Shown here piece after piece: positions 11,671 to 23,200 of a DNA stretch of 64,000 nucleotides. The position numbers were made by a program, and so were the translations under genes. This stretch comes from Rhinopithecus roxellana (lineage: Eukaryota; Chordata; Mammalia; Primates; Cercopithecidae). The stretch is from positions 83,519,295 through 83,583,294 of the forward strand of contig NC_044560.1 of assembly GCF_007565055.1 (NCBI RefSeq), read 5' to 3'. A model generated the notes under the pieces. The model did not search any database and had not been told where the DNA came from. It worked only from the letters and a program-made list of their open reading frames with translations. Within the stretch, counting starts at the first letter, position 1, and every line of letters begins with the position of its first letter.

Positions 11671-11708
11671 GCATGGCAGTCTGTATCAGTCTGAATTTAC
11701 TCAACTTG

Positions 11709-12020
11709 CTTTTTTTATTTTTTATTTTTTTATTTTTTTAGACGGAGTCTCGCTCTGTCGCCCAGGCTGGAGTGCAGTGGCGCCATCTCAGCTCACTGCA
11801 AGTTCCACCTCCTGGGTTCACACCATTCTCCTGCCTCAGCCTCCCTAGTAGGTGGGACTACAGGCGCCTGCCACCATGCCCGGCAAATTTTTTGTATTTT
11901 TTAGCAGAGACGGGGTTTCACTGTGTTAGCCAGGATGGTCTCAATCTCCTGATCTCATGATCTGCCCGTGTTGGCCTCCCAAAGTGCTGGGATTACAGGA
12001 GTGAGCCACCATGCTCAGCC
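11709..12020 (-). mobile_element. Alu, full length
   Basis: Duplication GAATTTACYCAACTT on both sides. It ends 264 bp before the ZBTB8A zinc-finger exon. Confidence 0.93.
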
Positions 12021-12284
12021 GAATTTACCCAACTTTCTAAATATATCAAATACTGAAGTTAAAGTTCTATACTTAGAATTACATTGACAATCTAGTCTTA
12101 ATAAAATTTCTTTCATCTGTTATTTTTTGGGCTCACCAACTCTTTGTGCATTCTTTTTATTTCATAATTTTTTTAAGTTTATTTTTTTCTTTCTTATTTC
12201 CAGTGGGGTTGGATTGGATTCTTTCTGTTATTAGAATTGTTGTTATGAACTTTGCAATGATTTAATCAAAGCATCTCTTGACAG

Positions 12285-12454
12285 ATGATCTGCCCCGGAT
12301 GCGATTCAAGTGCCCGTACTGCACACATGTGGTGAAGCGGAAGGCAGACCTAAAGCGCCACCTTCGCTGTCATACAGGAGAAAGGCCCTATCCATGTCAA
12401 GCCTGCGGAAAAAGATTTAGCAGACTAGACCATCTAAGTAGCCATTTTCGAACA
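12285..12454 (+). CDS. ZBTB8A: ZBTB8A coding exon B: C2H2 zinc fingers 1 and most of 2
   Basis: This 170-nt exon encodes residues 275-331. Finger 1 is residues 282-304 (C284, C287, H300, H304), followed by the classical linker TGERP (305-309). Finger 2 begins at 310 (C312, C315, H328), but its final histidine is encoded only in the next exon. Acceptor 'cttgacag' ends at 12284; donor gtatgt starts at 12455. Phase fits: the first two bases complete Asp275. Minus-strand Alus lie close on both sides (11709-12020 and 12501-12738). Confidence 0.97.
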
Positions 12455-12500
12455 GTATGTATGATTTTTTTTCATCGTTTTACTAATTCTTTTTTGTTTT

Positions 12501-13336
12501 CTTTGTTTGTTTGTTTGTTTTGAGATGGAGTCTCGCTCTGTCGGCCAAGCTAGAGTGTAGTGGCGCGATCTCGGCTCACTGCAACCTCTGCCCTCTGGGT
12601 TCACGCCATTCTTCTGCCTCAGCTTCCCTAGTAGCTGGGACTACAGGTGCCCGCCACCACACCCAGCTAATTTCTTTCTTTCTTTTTTTTTTTGTATTTT
12701 TAGTAGGGACAGGGTTTCATTGTGTTAGCTAAGATGGAGTTTTTGTTTTCTTGAGATGGAGTTTCACTCGTTGCCCAGGCAACAATCTCAGCTCACTGCA
12801 ACCTCTGCCTCCAATTCTCAAGCAATTCTCCCGCCTCAGCCTCTTGAGTAGTTGGGATTACAGGGGTGTGCCACCACGCCTGGCTAATTTTTGTATTTTT
12901 AGTAGAGATGGGGTTTCACTACATTGGCCTGGCTGGTCTCGAACACCTGACCTCAGGTGATTCACCTGTTTTAGCCTCCCAAAAGTGCTGGGATTACAGG
13001 CATGAGCCACCACGCTCGGCCTTGTTTTGTTTTGTTTTGTTTTTTTGAGACAGGGTCTCTCTCTATTGCCCAGGCTGGAGTGCAGTGGCACCATCTCAGC
13101 TCACTGCAGCCACAACTTCTCGGCCTCAAATTATCCTTCCTCCTCAGCCTCCTGAGTAGCTGGGACTACAGGCCTGCACCAACACACCGGGCTAATTTTT
13201 GTATTTTTGTATTTTTTGTAGAGATGGGATTTCATCATGTTGCCCAGGCTGGTCTTAAACTCCTGGGGTCAAGTGATCCACCTGCCTCGGCCTCCCAAAA
13301 TGCTAGGGTTACAGGCATGAGCCATTGCACCTGACC
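12501..13336 (-). mobile_element. Three successive minus-strand Alus
   Basis: 12501-12738 (head lost), 12742-13021 and 13022-13336. They start 47 bp after the zinc-finger exon, all antisense to ZBTB8A. Confidence 0.9.
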
Positions 13337-13369
13337 CATCATTTTACTTCTTAAGAAATATGTACATTT

Positions 13370-13483
13370 GGCCAGGCGCAGTGGCTCACACCAGTAATCC
13401 CAGCACTTTGGGAGGCCAAGGCGGGCAGATGGCACTCCAGCCTGGATGACACAGTGAGACTCTGTGTAAAAAAAAAAAAAAAA
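13370..13483 (+). mobile_element. Alu with large internal deletion
   Basis: The first 60 bp of Alu jump directly to the last 45 bp plus A tail. Confidence 0.85.
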
Positions 13484-13880
13484 TGCGCATTTATGGGCTT
13501 TAGGATCACCTCATTTGCTGAGGGAAATATTTTCACACAACTCTACCATATTTAAAATTCCTCCAACTTAGTGTTTTTACTTTGCACATAAAGCATAATT
13601 ATATATATTGATTTTTATTGTCCTTTTAGACCTTGAAGTGGGGTATATTCTTTTCATGGTAATTTTATATTTCCATTTTAATTCACTTAGTCTAACATGC
13701 TTTTAAATACCGGTCTGTTCAGAGCCAAAGATAATGTAAACTGTATAAATGTTTTAAGTGTCTAGGTCAGAATCACCACTGCAGATACTCAGCATCTACC
13801 AGTGATTACTGAATCCTTGTCTGGAAGGATCTCAGTCTAGTTGCTGCTGTCCAACCAAAGAGGGTCTTCACTACACCTGC

Positions 13881-14174
13881 TTTCTTTCTTTCTTTTTTTT
13901 TTTTGGAGACAGAGTCTTGCTCTGTTGCCCAGGCTGGAATGTAATGGCGTGATCTTGGCCCACTGCAACCTCTGCCTCCCAGGTTCAAGCAATTCTCCTG
14001 CCTCAGCCTCCCAAGTAGCTGGGACTACAGGTGCCCCCCTAGTTTTTGTATTTTTAGTAGAGATGGGGTTTCACCATGTTGGCCAGGCTGGTCTTGAATT
14101 CCTGACCTCGACTGATCCATCCACCTCGGCCTCCCAAAGTACTGGGATTACAGGCGGAGCCACCACACCTGCTG
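13881..14174 (-). mobile_element. Alu
   Basis: (TTTC)n-rich tail. A small deletion at 'caggtgcccccctagttttt'. Confidence 0.9.
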
Positions 14175-14175
14175 G

Positions 14176-14611
14176 TCTTATATTTTTAGATATCAGATGG
14201 TCTCAGGAATTTGTATTGGTTTATTATGTCTGGATCCACAATTATTATTCTTTTTGATACTCAAATTTTCAGTTTTATCCAGTGAACAGTCTCTACCTTG
14301 ACACTGGCTCTTGTCTCCTTTTGTCACAACTCCATTAAATTTTGAAAGTGTCCTTGTTCTCTGACTCCAAAAGAGGCCAAGACTCACTTTGTACTTTCCC
14401 TACGACAGAGCTGGAACCAGCCATTTCTCAATCCATTTCCTTTAATGGAAAGTGAAATTAGAGCTCAAAGTGTGGGCAGTCATTGTTATGGAGGTGTCAT
14501 TTCTTTTACACTATTTCAGTGGATAGAGTTAGAAGATATATATTTTGGAGGGATGGACATGAATCTGTATCAGAGCTTGTAACAAAAACAATACCACATT
14601 TGATACTCATA
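14176..14611. repeat. Old LINE-like repeat
   Basis: 'ctggctcttgtctccttttg' and 'gtactttccctacgacagag' recall an old L1M-type element. No coding potential seen. Confidence 0.35.
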
Positions 14612-14920
14612 GTTTTTTGTTTTGTTTTGATTTTGAGAGAGAGTCTCGCTCTGTCATCCAGGCTGGAGTGCAGTGGCATGATCTCGGCTCACCACAACCT
14701 CCACCTGCTGGGTTCAAGAGATTCTCCTGCCTTGGCCTCCCGAGTAGCTGGGATTACAAGCACACGCCACCATACCCAGCTACTTTTTTTTTTTATTTTT
14801 AGTAGAGACAGTGTTTTACCATGTTGGCCAGGCTGGTCTTGAACTCCTGGCCTCAAGTGATCCACCCACCTCCACCTCCCAAAGTGCTGGGATTACAGGT
14901 GTGAGCCACCACACCCAATC
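14612..14920 (-). mobile_element. Alu
   Basis: (TTTTG)n tail, full length. Confidence 0.9.
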
Positions 14921-15089
14921 TAGTACACATAATATTACTATCTCAGGAGAAATCAGGATTCATTCAAATTGTGTACTTTCAGTGTTTACTGATTAATATG
15001 TCAACAGTTATGCACAGGATAATAACTGTACTAGTGGTAGTTACATACGTTTTCCTACGTATTTTACCAGACTATATTAGCTTGCTTGG

Positions 15090-15389
15090 ATTTTTTTTTT
15101 TTTGAGATGGAGTCTCACTCTGTCATCTAAGCTGAAGTACAGTGGCGCGATCTCAGCTTACTGCAACCTCTGCCTCCCAGGCTCAAGTGATTCTCCTTCC
15201 TCAGCCTCCTGCATAGCTGGGATTACAGACATGTGCCACCATGCCCAGCTAATTTTTGTATTTTTTTTTTTTAAAGATGGAGTTTTACCATGTTGGCCAG
15301 GCTGGTCTCGAACTCCTGACCTCAAGTGATCCAACCACCTTGGACTCCCAAGTGCTGGGATTACAGGTGTGGACCACCGTGTCCAGCTT
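15090..15389 (-). mobile_element. Alu
   Basis: Full length, relatively diverged. Confidence 0.9.
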
Positions 15390-15436
15390 CTTAGATATTT
15401 TTACTGTGTTTGGTGGCCTACTTCTACACTGTCCTG

Positions 15437-15752
15437 ATTTATTTATTATTTATTTATTTTTGAGATGGAGTCTTGCTCTGTCGCCCAGGCTGGAGCGCAG
15501 TGGTGCGATCTCAGCTCACTGCAAGTTCCACCTCCCGGGTTAAGGCCATTCTCCTGCCTCAGCCTCCCGAGTAGCTGGTACTACAGGCACCCGCCACCAG
15601 GCCTGGCTAATTGTTTTTTTTTTTGTATTTTTAGTAGAGACGGGGTTTCACCGTGTTAGCCAGGATGGTCTCGATCTCTTGACCTCAAGCGACCCGCCCG
15701 CCTCGGCCTCCCAAAGTGCTGGGATTACAGGCGTGAGCCACCGTGCCCGGCC
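15437..15752 (-). mobile_element. AluY-like, full length
   Basis: (TTTA)n tail; CpG-rich head complement 'accgtgcccggcc'. Confidence 0.92.
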
Positions 15753-15879
15753 TATACAATTAATTTTTATGATTTTTAGATTAGAACCCATAATCTACTG
15801 TTCTGACAGCTGTTGAACAAAGTTGTTTATTACTAATTATAATACCTAATTATTCCTCAACTACAACTGTTTACCAAAG

Positions 15880-16205
15880 CATTTCACACGTTAACTCATT
15901 TGGTCCTCATGTTAGCCCTGTGAGTGGTATTCCCATTAGCCATAGGAAGCAAGCAAAGATAATACTAGTCTGATACGTAGAAGCAGCACCATAGTAGTTG
16001 TTTATGACAAGTGTCCAGTAGAATTAGTCAGGTTTCTCATCTGTCTGGGTGGTGCCCATATCTTACCAGTTAAATATTTTAACTGTCACCCTAAAGCAGG
16101 TTTATATAATGTTTTAAATTACTTGCTCCAAGATACATGGTTAGTAAGTGATGAAGATAGTAAATGACGAGAACCCCAAGCCTTCCAATCCCTGTGTGGT
16201 CCTCT
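15880..16205 (-). mobile_element. MIR fragment
   Basis: Complement of the MIR core: 'aactcatttggtcctcatgt', 'agccctgtgagtggtattcc', then 'acttgctccaagatacatgg' and 'ttagtaagtgatga'. There is extra sequence in the middle. Confidence 0.7.
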
Positions 16206-16366
16206 CTCCACCAGATCTTTTATTAATAAAAATGGCAAGTACTCCTTCTATCTAAAATATTGATACATTTAAATTTTTACAATATTTATCTTTCTCTAGT
16301 AAAATAACAAAAAATTAATACACAAAACAAGAGAGATTCCACCCCCACCACCACCTCAAATTAAGA

Positions 16367-16585
16367 TATGTTCAGACTGGACAATATAGCAAGACCCTTT
16401 CTCTACAAAATTTTTTTTTGTTTTAACTAGCCAGGTGTGGTGGCATGCATCTGTAATCCCAGCTCCTTGGTAGGTTGGGATGGGAGGATTGCTTGAGCCT
16501 GGGAGGTTGAGGCTGCAGTGAGCAGTGGTCACCACTACACCCCAGCCTGGGTGACAGAGGGAGACCCTATCTTAAAAATAAAAAG
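16367..16585 (+). mobile_element. Alu, old, 5'-truncated
   Basis: AluJ-like right arm with 'ttgaggctgcagtgagc'. Confidence 0.82.
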
Positions 16586-16587
16586 TA

Positions 16588-16940
16588 TGCTGGACACAGT
16601 GGCTCACGCCTATAATCCCAGCACTGTGGGCATCCGAGGCAGACAGATGACAAGATCAGGAGTTCAAGACCAGCCTGACCAACAGCCAGACCAAGACCAG
16701 CCTGACCAACATGACCTATCTCTACTAAAAATACAAAAATTAGCTGGGCATGGTGGCGTGTGCCTGTAATACCAGCTACTCAGGAGGCTGAAGCAAGAGA
16801 ATTGCTTGAACCCGGGAGGCGGAAGTTGTAGTGAGCTGACATTGCACCACTGCACTCCAGCCTGGGCAACAGAGTGAGACTCTGTCTCAAAAATAAATAA
16901 ATAAATAAATAATAAAAATAAATAAATAAATAAATAAATA
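16588..16940 (+). mobile_element. Alu with 22-bp internal duplication and (AAAT)n tail
   Basis: 'gaccagcctgaccaaca' occurs twice at about 16668 and 16696. The tail is (aaat)n at 16890-16940. Confidence 0.9.
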
Positions 16941-17279
16941 AGTGCATGGTGCATGTAAGTGTTTGCAATTATTATTATCATAGGAAGTATCCTGTTGTTA
17001 GCTCAGATACCCAAATGCTATTGGATTAAGGGATAAGTGAAATTATTATGTAATATTAATAATAAAAAACATGATAGCCACTATTTAGAGAAAGCTGATG
17101 TTTAATATTTCTGTGACATCAATTTGCCACTAAAACCCTTGATCTTTTTCTAATAATAGATGTTAATTTGAGTTTAATGCATGGCTTTGAACATCTTAAG
17201 TTTATGAACTGGTACCTAAAATATCAAACTGTCCTGCTTTTGAAAAATCACTTTTATCACTATTTAAATCTCTACACAG

Positions 17280-17612
17280 ATTCACCAGGCATGTAAACTC
17301 ATCTGCAGAAAATGTAAACGTCATGTGACAGATCTAACAGGGCAAGTGGTACAGGAGGGAACCAGGCGCTACAGACTGTGTAATGAGTGTCTTGCAGAAT
17401 TTGGCATAGACAGCCTCCCCATTGACTTGGAAGCTGAACAACATCTTATGTCCCCATCAGATGGAGATAAGGATTCCAGATGGCACTTGAGTGAAGATGA
17501 GAATAGATCCTATGTGGAGATTGTAGAAGATGGGTCTGCTGATCTGGTCATCCAACAGGTTGATGATAGTGAAGAAGAAGAAGAAAAAGAAATTAAGCCC
17601 AACATTAGGTAG
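17280..17612 (+). CDS. ZBTB8A: ZBTB8A last coding exon: end of finger 2, Cys-rich segment, acidic tail
   Basis: Acceptor 'tctacacag' ends at 17279. The exon encodes residues 332-441 and TAG at 17610-17612. His333 is the last ligand of finger 2. Downstream, C340-x2-C343 and C365-x2-C368 (C336 nearby) form a paired CxxC arrangement that could bind zinc. The tail ends in an acidic run DDSEEEEEKE (426-435). Total length, 441, equals the human protein. Confidence 0.96.
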   Translation: MHQACKLICRKCKRHVTDLTGQVVQEGTRRYRLCNECLAEFGIDSLPIDLEAEQHLMSPSDGDKDSRWHLSEDENRSYVEIVEDGSADLVIQQVDDSEEEEEKEIKPNIR

Positions 17613-18404
17613 CTGTAATGTGAACCAACAGAGCTGGCATGTCTGCAATTTACATTGACTTCCTGTATCTCTCTCTTTCTGTGGTCGGAGTCTAGTTAAC
17701 AAATTTATCATACTGACTTTAAAGAAATGATCTGATATAACTTGCATGCTTTCTGAACAGGCCATTGTATCCATTCTGAACTTTGTTGCCCTAAAATGTG
17801 TTGCTGCACTGAAAAGAAAGAACTAGCTTGAGTTGGCATGATGGATGAACAATTATCCTCTTACTTTCATTACAATCCTCTTACTTTATTACAGAGATAC
17901 CCTTTTTCTTTTAATATTGGAAGATCTACTTAGCAAACTTTTTTCAAAGAAAATACTTTAAATAAATTCGTCACATCCAAACTTTAAGATAATTTCAAGG
18001 TGTTTCAAAAACACATATACAACCAATGTTTAATTTCACAGGAAACCAGTTAAGAGCACATTTAAGGATCTGGCAACCCACCTGACTAGACAAATTAGTC
18101 TTTGTATTAACTTGAGATCTGAAACAATCTGTCATTACTCTGATATCCTGAACGTTTAAGGATTATGGAAGAAGACTAAAATGTTTGAAATCATTCATAT
18201 TTGACATTTTTATCATTAGGTTAAAAGTACTCTCAGTATTGTTAAAAACAAAACAAACAAACAACAAAAAAAATGAAAGTAGAGGCTGACCAAAGATTAA
18301 ATGCAGATATTTTCTTAAAGCAGGAAACTAATGTTGCCTAAAAGTCAAGGCAGTTTGTGAAGACGATCTGTCAATATGGTTATCCATCTCTCTAAAGAAA
18401 AACA
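17613..18404 (+). other. ZBTB8A: ZBTB8A 3' UTR, proximal part
   Basis: AT-rich, Alu-free sequence directly after the stop codon. A canonical AATAAA lies at 17961-17966, 350 nt past the stop, a possible proximal polyadenylation signal. Whether longer 3' UTR forms run through the Alus beyond 18405 cannot be decided from sequence. Confidence 0.7.
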
Positions 18405-18700
18405 GGCCAGGCGCGGTGGCTCACGCCTATAATCCCAATACTTTGAGAGGCCAAGGCAGGCGTATCACCTGAGGTCAGGAGTTTAAAACCAGCCTGGCCA
18501 ACATGGTGAAACCTCATCTCTACTAAAAAATACAAAATTAGCCGGGCATGGTGGCGCATGCCTATAATCCCAGCTACTCGGGAGGCTGAGGCAGGAGAAT
18601 TGCTTGAACCTGGGAGGCAGAGGTTGCAGTGAGCCAAGATCATACCATTGCATTCCAGCCTGGGCAACAAGAGAGAAACCCCCTCCCCCCAAAAAAAAGG
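18405..18700 (+). mobile_element. Alu, full length
   Basis: The first Alu downstream of the ZBTB8A stop codon, sense orientation; C-rich tail 'cccccctcccccc'. Confidence 0.9.
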
Positions 18701-18764
18701 AAAATAAACTAGGAGGTTCTTACCATATTTGAGTGATTTCTAATATTATGTAGTGCTATATTAC

Positions 18765-18860
18765 TTATACAGTACTCTCTCACATATTTTCTCAATCAGT
18801 GAGGTGGATACTATCTCCGATTTACAAATGAGGAAATTAAGATCAGAAAGTTTGAGAGAG
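18765..18860 (-). mobile_element. MIR fragment
   Basis: 'gaggtggatactatctccga' and 'ttacaaatgaggaaattaag' match the complement of the MIR core. It lies in the possible long ZBTB8A 3' UTR. Confidence 0.65.
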
Positions 18861-19263
18861 AAAGCTGATGACTGGACAGGGTCTGATTTTAAACAATCCT
18901 CTTTCAACATTCTCTCCCTGTATGTCTCCTGAAATGGCAAAGAATAGAAGTCAAACCTTACCAGTTGGCAGTAATTATAAAAATAAGCCAATCAGAATTA
19001 GAAAGTATGAAAGGAGGAATTGAATCATTTTCAACAACATATAATATCTTGATCTAGAGATTTTCAAATAGTGCTAAGTAATGTCCCTACAGTACCTATT
19101 GGTATGTTTTTATGTCAAGTTATTTATATGTAAATTTAAAATATAAAACTATTTGAACAAATTATTTACTTAAGTACGTTGAACATTTTTGCTTCTCTTG
19201 TTTCTATGATATTTTCAAGACAAATTTTCTCCTAATATACAAAGTTTAAACTTCTCCCCTTTG

Positions 19264-19580
19264 GGCTGGGCACGGTGGCTCACACCTGTAATCCCAGCAC
19301 TTTGGGAGGCTGAGGCGGGTGGATCTCCTGAGGTTGGGAGTTTGAGACCAGGCTGACCAACACAGAGAAACCCCATCTCTACTAAAAATACAAAATTAGT
19401 CTGACGTGGTGGTGCATGCCTGTAATCCCAGCTACTCGGAAGGCTGAGGCAGGAGAATCACTTGAACCCAGGAGGCAGAGGTTGCGGTGGACTGAGATTG
19501 TGCCGTTGCACTCCAGCCTGGGCAGCAAGCGTGAAACTCTGTCACAAAAAACAAAAAACAGAAAACAAAAAACCCAAAAA
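19264..19580 (+). mobile_element. Alu, full length
   Basis: Duplication AAACTTCTCCCCT on both sides. Confidence 0.93.
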
Positions 19581-19789
19581 ACTTCTCCCCTGCCTAAATT
19601 ATGAAACATTCCAAAATTACAGTTAAATTAGAGAAGCATTGTTTTAGTTCTAAAGGTAAAATCTAAATATCTGAAGTAAAGAGCTGAACTTCATAAAGGC
19701 CTCTTCTGCAAGTTATCACAGTGAAGCTTGATAGAATTTCATTGTATATGGAGAGGCACCATCTATTTTACTGTATTTTTAAATGCCTT

Positions 19790-20085
19790 TTTTTTTTTTT
19801 TTTTGAGACAGAGTCTCGCTCTGTCGCCCAGGCTGGAGTGCAGTGGCCGGATCTCAGCTCACTGCAAGCTCCGCCGGCCGACTTACGCCATTCTCCTGCC
19901 GCGGCCTCCCGAGTAGCTGGGACTACAGGCGCCCGCCACCTCGCCCGGCTAGCTTTTTGTATTTTTTGGTAGAGACGGGGTTTCACCGTGTTAGCCAGGA
20001 TGGTCTCGATCTCCTGACCTCGTGATCCGCCTGTCTCAGCCTCCCAAAGTGCTGGGATTACAGGCTTGAGCCACCGCGCCCGGCC
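19790..20085 (-). mobile_element. Old World monkey-type AluY
   Basis: 'agtggccggatctcagctc' variant; TTAAATGCC duplicated. It is opposite to the two Alus before it. Confidence 0.94.
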
Positions 20086-20368
20086 TTAAATGCCATTTTG
20101 AAATTACATACCTCAAAATGATACTTTTTATGTTATTTTCTCTTGTTCCTTCATTAATTATTGTCCTTGATACCGATTTCTAGGCTAAATTGGTTACTTT
20201 CTTTTAAAAATTTTAAAAATAGATGAATAACCATTTGTTTCATGGTACTTAATTGAGACTTTTTCAAGATTCCCTTGATGGCACATTTCCAGTTGCTTCA
20301 AGACTGGATGATATGCATTGAGTTCTCTGTTCTCCCAACATGGCTGTTCCTAAATCAGGATTCTGGTT

Positions 20369-20656
20369 TTTTTTTGAGACGGAGTCTCGCTCTGTTGCCC
20401 AAGCTGGAGTGCAGTGGCGTGATCTCGGCTCACCTCAACCTCTGCCTCTTGGGTTCAAATGATTCTCCTGCCTCAGCCTCCTGGGTAGCTGGAACTACAG
20501 GCACGTGCCACCATGTCAGGCTAATTTTTGTATTTTTAGTAGAGATGGGGTTTCACTATGTTGGCCAGGCTGGTCTCGAACTCCTGACCTCGTGATCCAC
20601 CCCCCTCAGCCTCCCAAAGTGCTGGGATTACAGGCGTGAGCCACCACGCCCAGCCT
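20369..20656 (-). mobile_element. Alu, full length
   Basis: Duplication CTAAATCAGGATTCT on both sides, 15 bp and perfect. Confidence 0.94.
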
Positions 20657-22142
20657 AAATCAGGATTCTTAACAATTAAAGTGTATCTGAATGAAGAAGG
20701 AAATGTTTGTCATTCTCTAGTCTTACCAGAGTAATACTGACACCTTTTGAAATTAAAACCTGATTCTTTAGTTGTTGGAGCCAATAGGAAAAATGGCTGA
20801 TTTGAACTTCATTCATATCAATGAAGTAGTGCTTGCATGTGTATACTCTAATGCACTTTAGTCTATGATCTAAATGTCCTTTTATGCTATTATCTTCTGC
20901 ATGCAAACTTTACATAACATCAGCATGAATATCAGCAACATTCACTGAACACACTGCCACCAGCACTTGTAATTGCCTTTTCAGAAATAATGCTTTCTCA
21001 TAATTGTTTATAACAAGCATCAAACTATCCCCACAAAACAACGATCAAGTTCACCAAACTAGACAGAGAATCTGTTGTATCATTTTAACATCATAAAAGA
21101 ACATTTAAGACATGTCTGTAAGTTGTAAATAATGACTCCAGTTATCATATCATATATATCTAAGACATTAGAGACCAGTTATTTTCTAGAGTGAAACTTG
21201 TCTATTGATGGTTTGAGAAAATTGAATTCTTTGATTTTTACATGTGGGCAAATGTTACATAGGGGTATAATCTGTTTAAATAAGCTTTATTTATGCCAAG
21301 GATTTTTTTTTTTTAAATATCAAGACTTGGTTAGACCACAGTTTGCTCTTGCAGGAATGCCATTTATCAACTTCTGAATGCCCTTCTAACTCTATTACTC
21401 TCAAGAGTGTCTGGGTATAGGATGAAGCATCACAAAAAGAAAGCACCACTGCAGTCATGCCTAGTGTCTGGAAGAAACGAAGTGGACTAGATCTGCAGTT
21501 TAAAATAATTTTTTAACCTGAGAAACTCTTCAAATGAATTATTTCCTAGAGATGCTCAAATTTAAGGGATGAACTCTAAAATCAGAGCTGCTCTGGTAAA
21601 AGCCCCCCACAAACCTTTCCCCAGACACCTCTGCAGAACTCAGGTGCACAACGTTGAAAACCATGGAATTAGACAACTTCTTGAATTCCCTTTGAGCATT
21701 GCAGCCTCATTTCGTTACTCCTATTACTCACTGTGCTTATAAGCAGGTAACCATATGGTCTCTTAGGGAAGCAAATCACATCCTTAGCACATGATGTTCT
21801 TTCTATGGATATCAGATCTTAAGACTTTTTAAAATTTAGGAACAAATTTTTCAATATTATATTTTCAGTAATGCAATCAAAATAAGCATAGTTACTGTTT
21901 TCTTTATGGCTAAGTACTGACTAATGGATGAAAGAAGTTTGGTGCTTCAATTATTTATGAGCTCAGAACTCAATTATTAAGTTATTTTGCCAGGTCATGC
22001 CAAGATATATTGAAATTTCCACTCATATTGGTTTTTAAAAAAATTTTTTAGTCCTAAAATTAAATAAGTATGGAAAATCACTAAAAGCAGTGTAGCATAA
22101 GATGTGTTTAACTGGGAAGGGCGATAATAATAGATACAGGAG
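20657..22142. other. Repeat-free AT-rich interval downstream of ZBTB8A
   Basis: The longest Alu-free stretch between the two genes. No ORF, structured RNA or recognisable repeat seen. It could be distal ZBTB8A 3' UTR or ordinary intergenic DNA. Confidence 0.5.
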
Positions 22143-22452
22143 GCCGGGTGCGGTGGCTTATGCCTGTAATCCCAGCACTTTGGGAGGCCAAGGTGGGAGG
22201 ATCATGAGGTCGGGAGTTAGAGACCAGCCTGGCCAACATGGTGAAACCCCATCTCTACTAAAAATACAAAAAAAAAAAAAAAAAAAAAATCAGCCTGACA
22301 TGGTGGCGTGCACCTGTAATCCCAGCTACTCTGGAGGCTGAGGCAGGAGAATTGCTTAAACCCAGGAGGCAGAGGTTGCAGTGAGCCAAGATCATGCCAC
22401 TGCACTCCAGTCTAGGCAACAGAGCAAGACTCTGACTCAAAAAAAAAAAAAA
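22143..22452 (+). mobile_element. AluY-like with expanded central A tract
   Basis: The middle A run (22268-22289) is over 20 bp; duplication ATARRTACAGGAG. Confidence 0.92.
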
Positions 22453-22529
22453 GAAAAATAGGTACAGGAGGACCAAACTTTAGATTATAAACAAAGTTTT
22501 ATGTTATTTTATATGAGTGTATCAGTATT

Positions 22530-22665
22530 ACTATTTATTGTTTATATAGCATTTTATATTTGCAAAGCGTTTAATTAAATTTTATGTTATTCTTTACATA
22601 TCTGTGAAATAGGACAGTTATCCCACATAAAAGGTAAATAAATTGAGGCATAGAACAGTAAAAAA
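22530..22665 (-). mobile_element. MIR fragment
   Basis: 'tgcaaagcgtttaattaaat' and 'gtaaataaattgaggcatag' are diverged MIR complement words. Confidence 0.55.
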
Positions 22666-22672
22666 ACCTAAA

Positions 22673-22977
22673 GGTCAGGCACGGTGGCTCACACCTGTAA
22701 TCCCAGCACTTTGGGAGGCCGAGGCAGGTGGATCACTTTAGGTCAAGAGTTGGAGACCAGCCTGGGCAATATTCTGAAACCCCTTCTCTACTAAAAATAC
22801 AAAAATTAGCCAGGCGTGGTGGCGGGCACCTGTAATCCCAGCTACTCTGGGGGCTGACACAGGAGAATTGCTTGAACTCAGGAGGCGGAGGTTGCAGTGA
22901 GCCAAGATCACGCCACTGCACTCCAGGCTGGGTGGCAGAGCAAGACTCCATTAAAAAAAAAAAAAAAAAAAAAAAAG
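22673..22977 (+). mobile_element. Alu, full length
   Basis: Flanked by 'aacctaa'. Confidence 0.92.
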
Positions 22978-23200
22978 GAACCTAAGACAACCCAGTGAAA
23001 TGGTGGCCAAAAAAATAGGAAATAGAATGATCACATTTTCTGAATCCTAGACCATGACCATCAGCCTAATTCACTGAGGTATATTATGTATCACTCTATT
23101 TTATAGATGTAAATCAAGTGATTGTTTTAAAGCTGACATCATTGTATGTGGATACATTCTATATAGAATAAATGTTATGTAAAGAACGTGACTTTAGTTA

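Larger units (their letters stand above)
7825..17612 (+). other. ZBTB8A: ZBTB8A gene, coding part (three exons, two introns)
   Basis: Coding exons 7825-8648, 12285-12454 and 17280-17612 join in frame to 441 codons, the length I know for human ZBTB8A. Introns run gt..ag: donors at 8649 (gtaccc, weak) and 12455 (gtatgt), acceptors ending at 7824, 12284 and 17279. Product: a nuclear BTB/POZ zinc-finger protein expected to dimerise through BTB and bind DNA with two C2H2 fingers; its targets are poorly known. The gene is convergent with ZBTB8OS: stop codons are about 14 kb apart. The start codon lies one base after the first acceptor, so the 5' UTR is on exon(s) upstream of the window or unrecognised in 1-7824. 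Confidence 0.96.
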
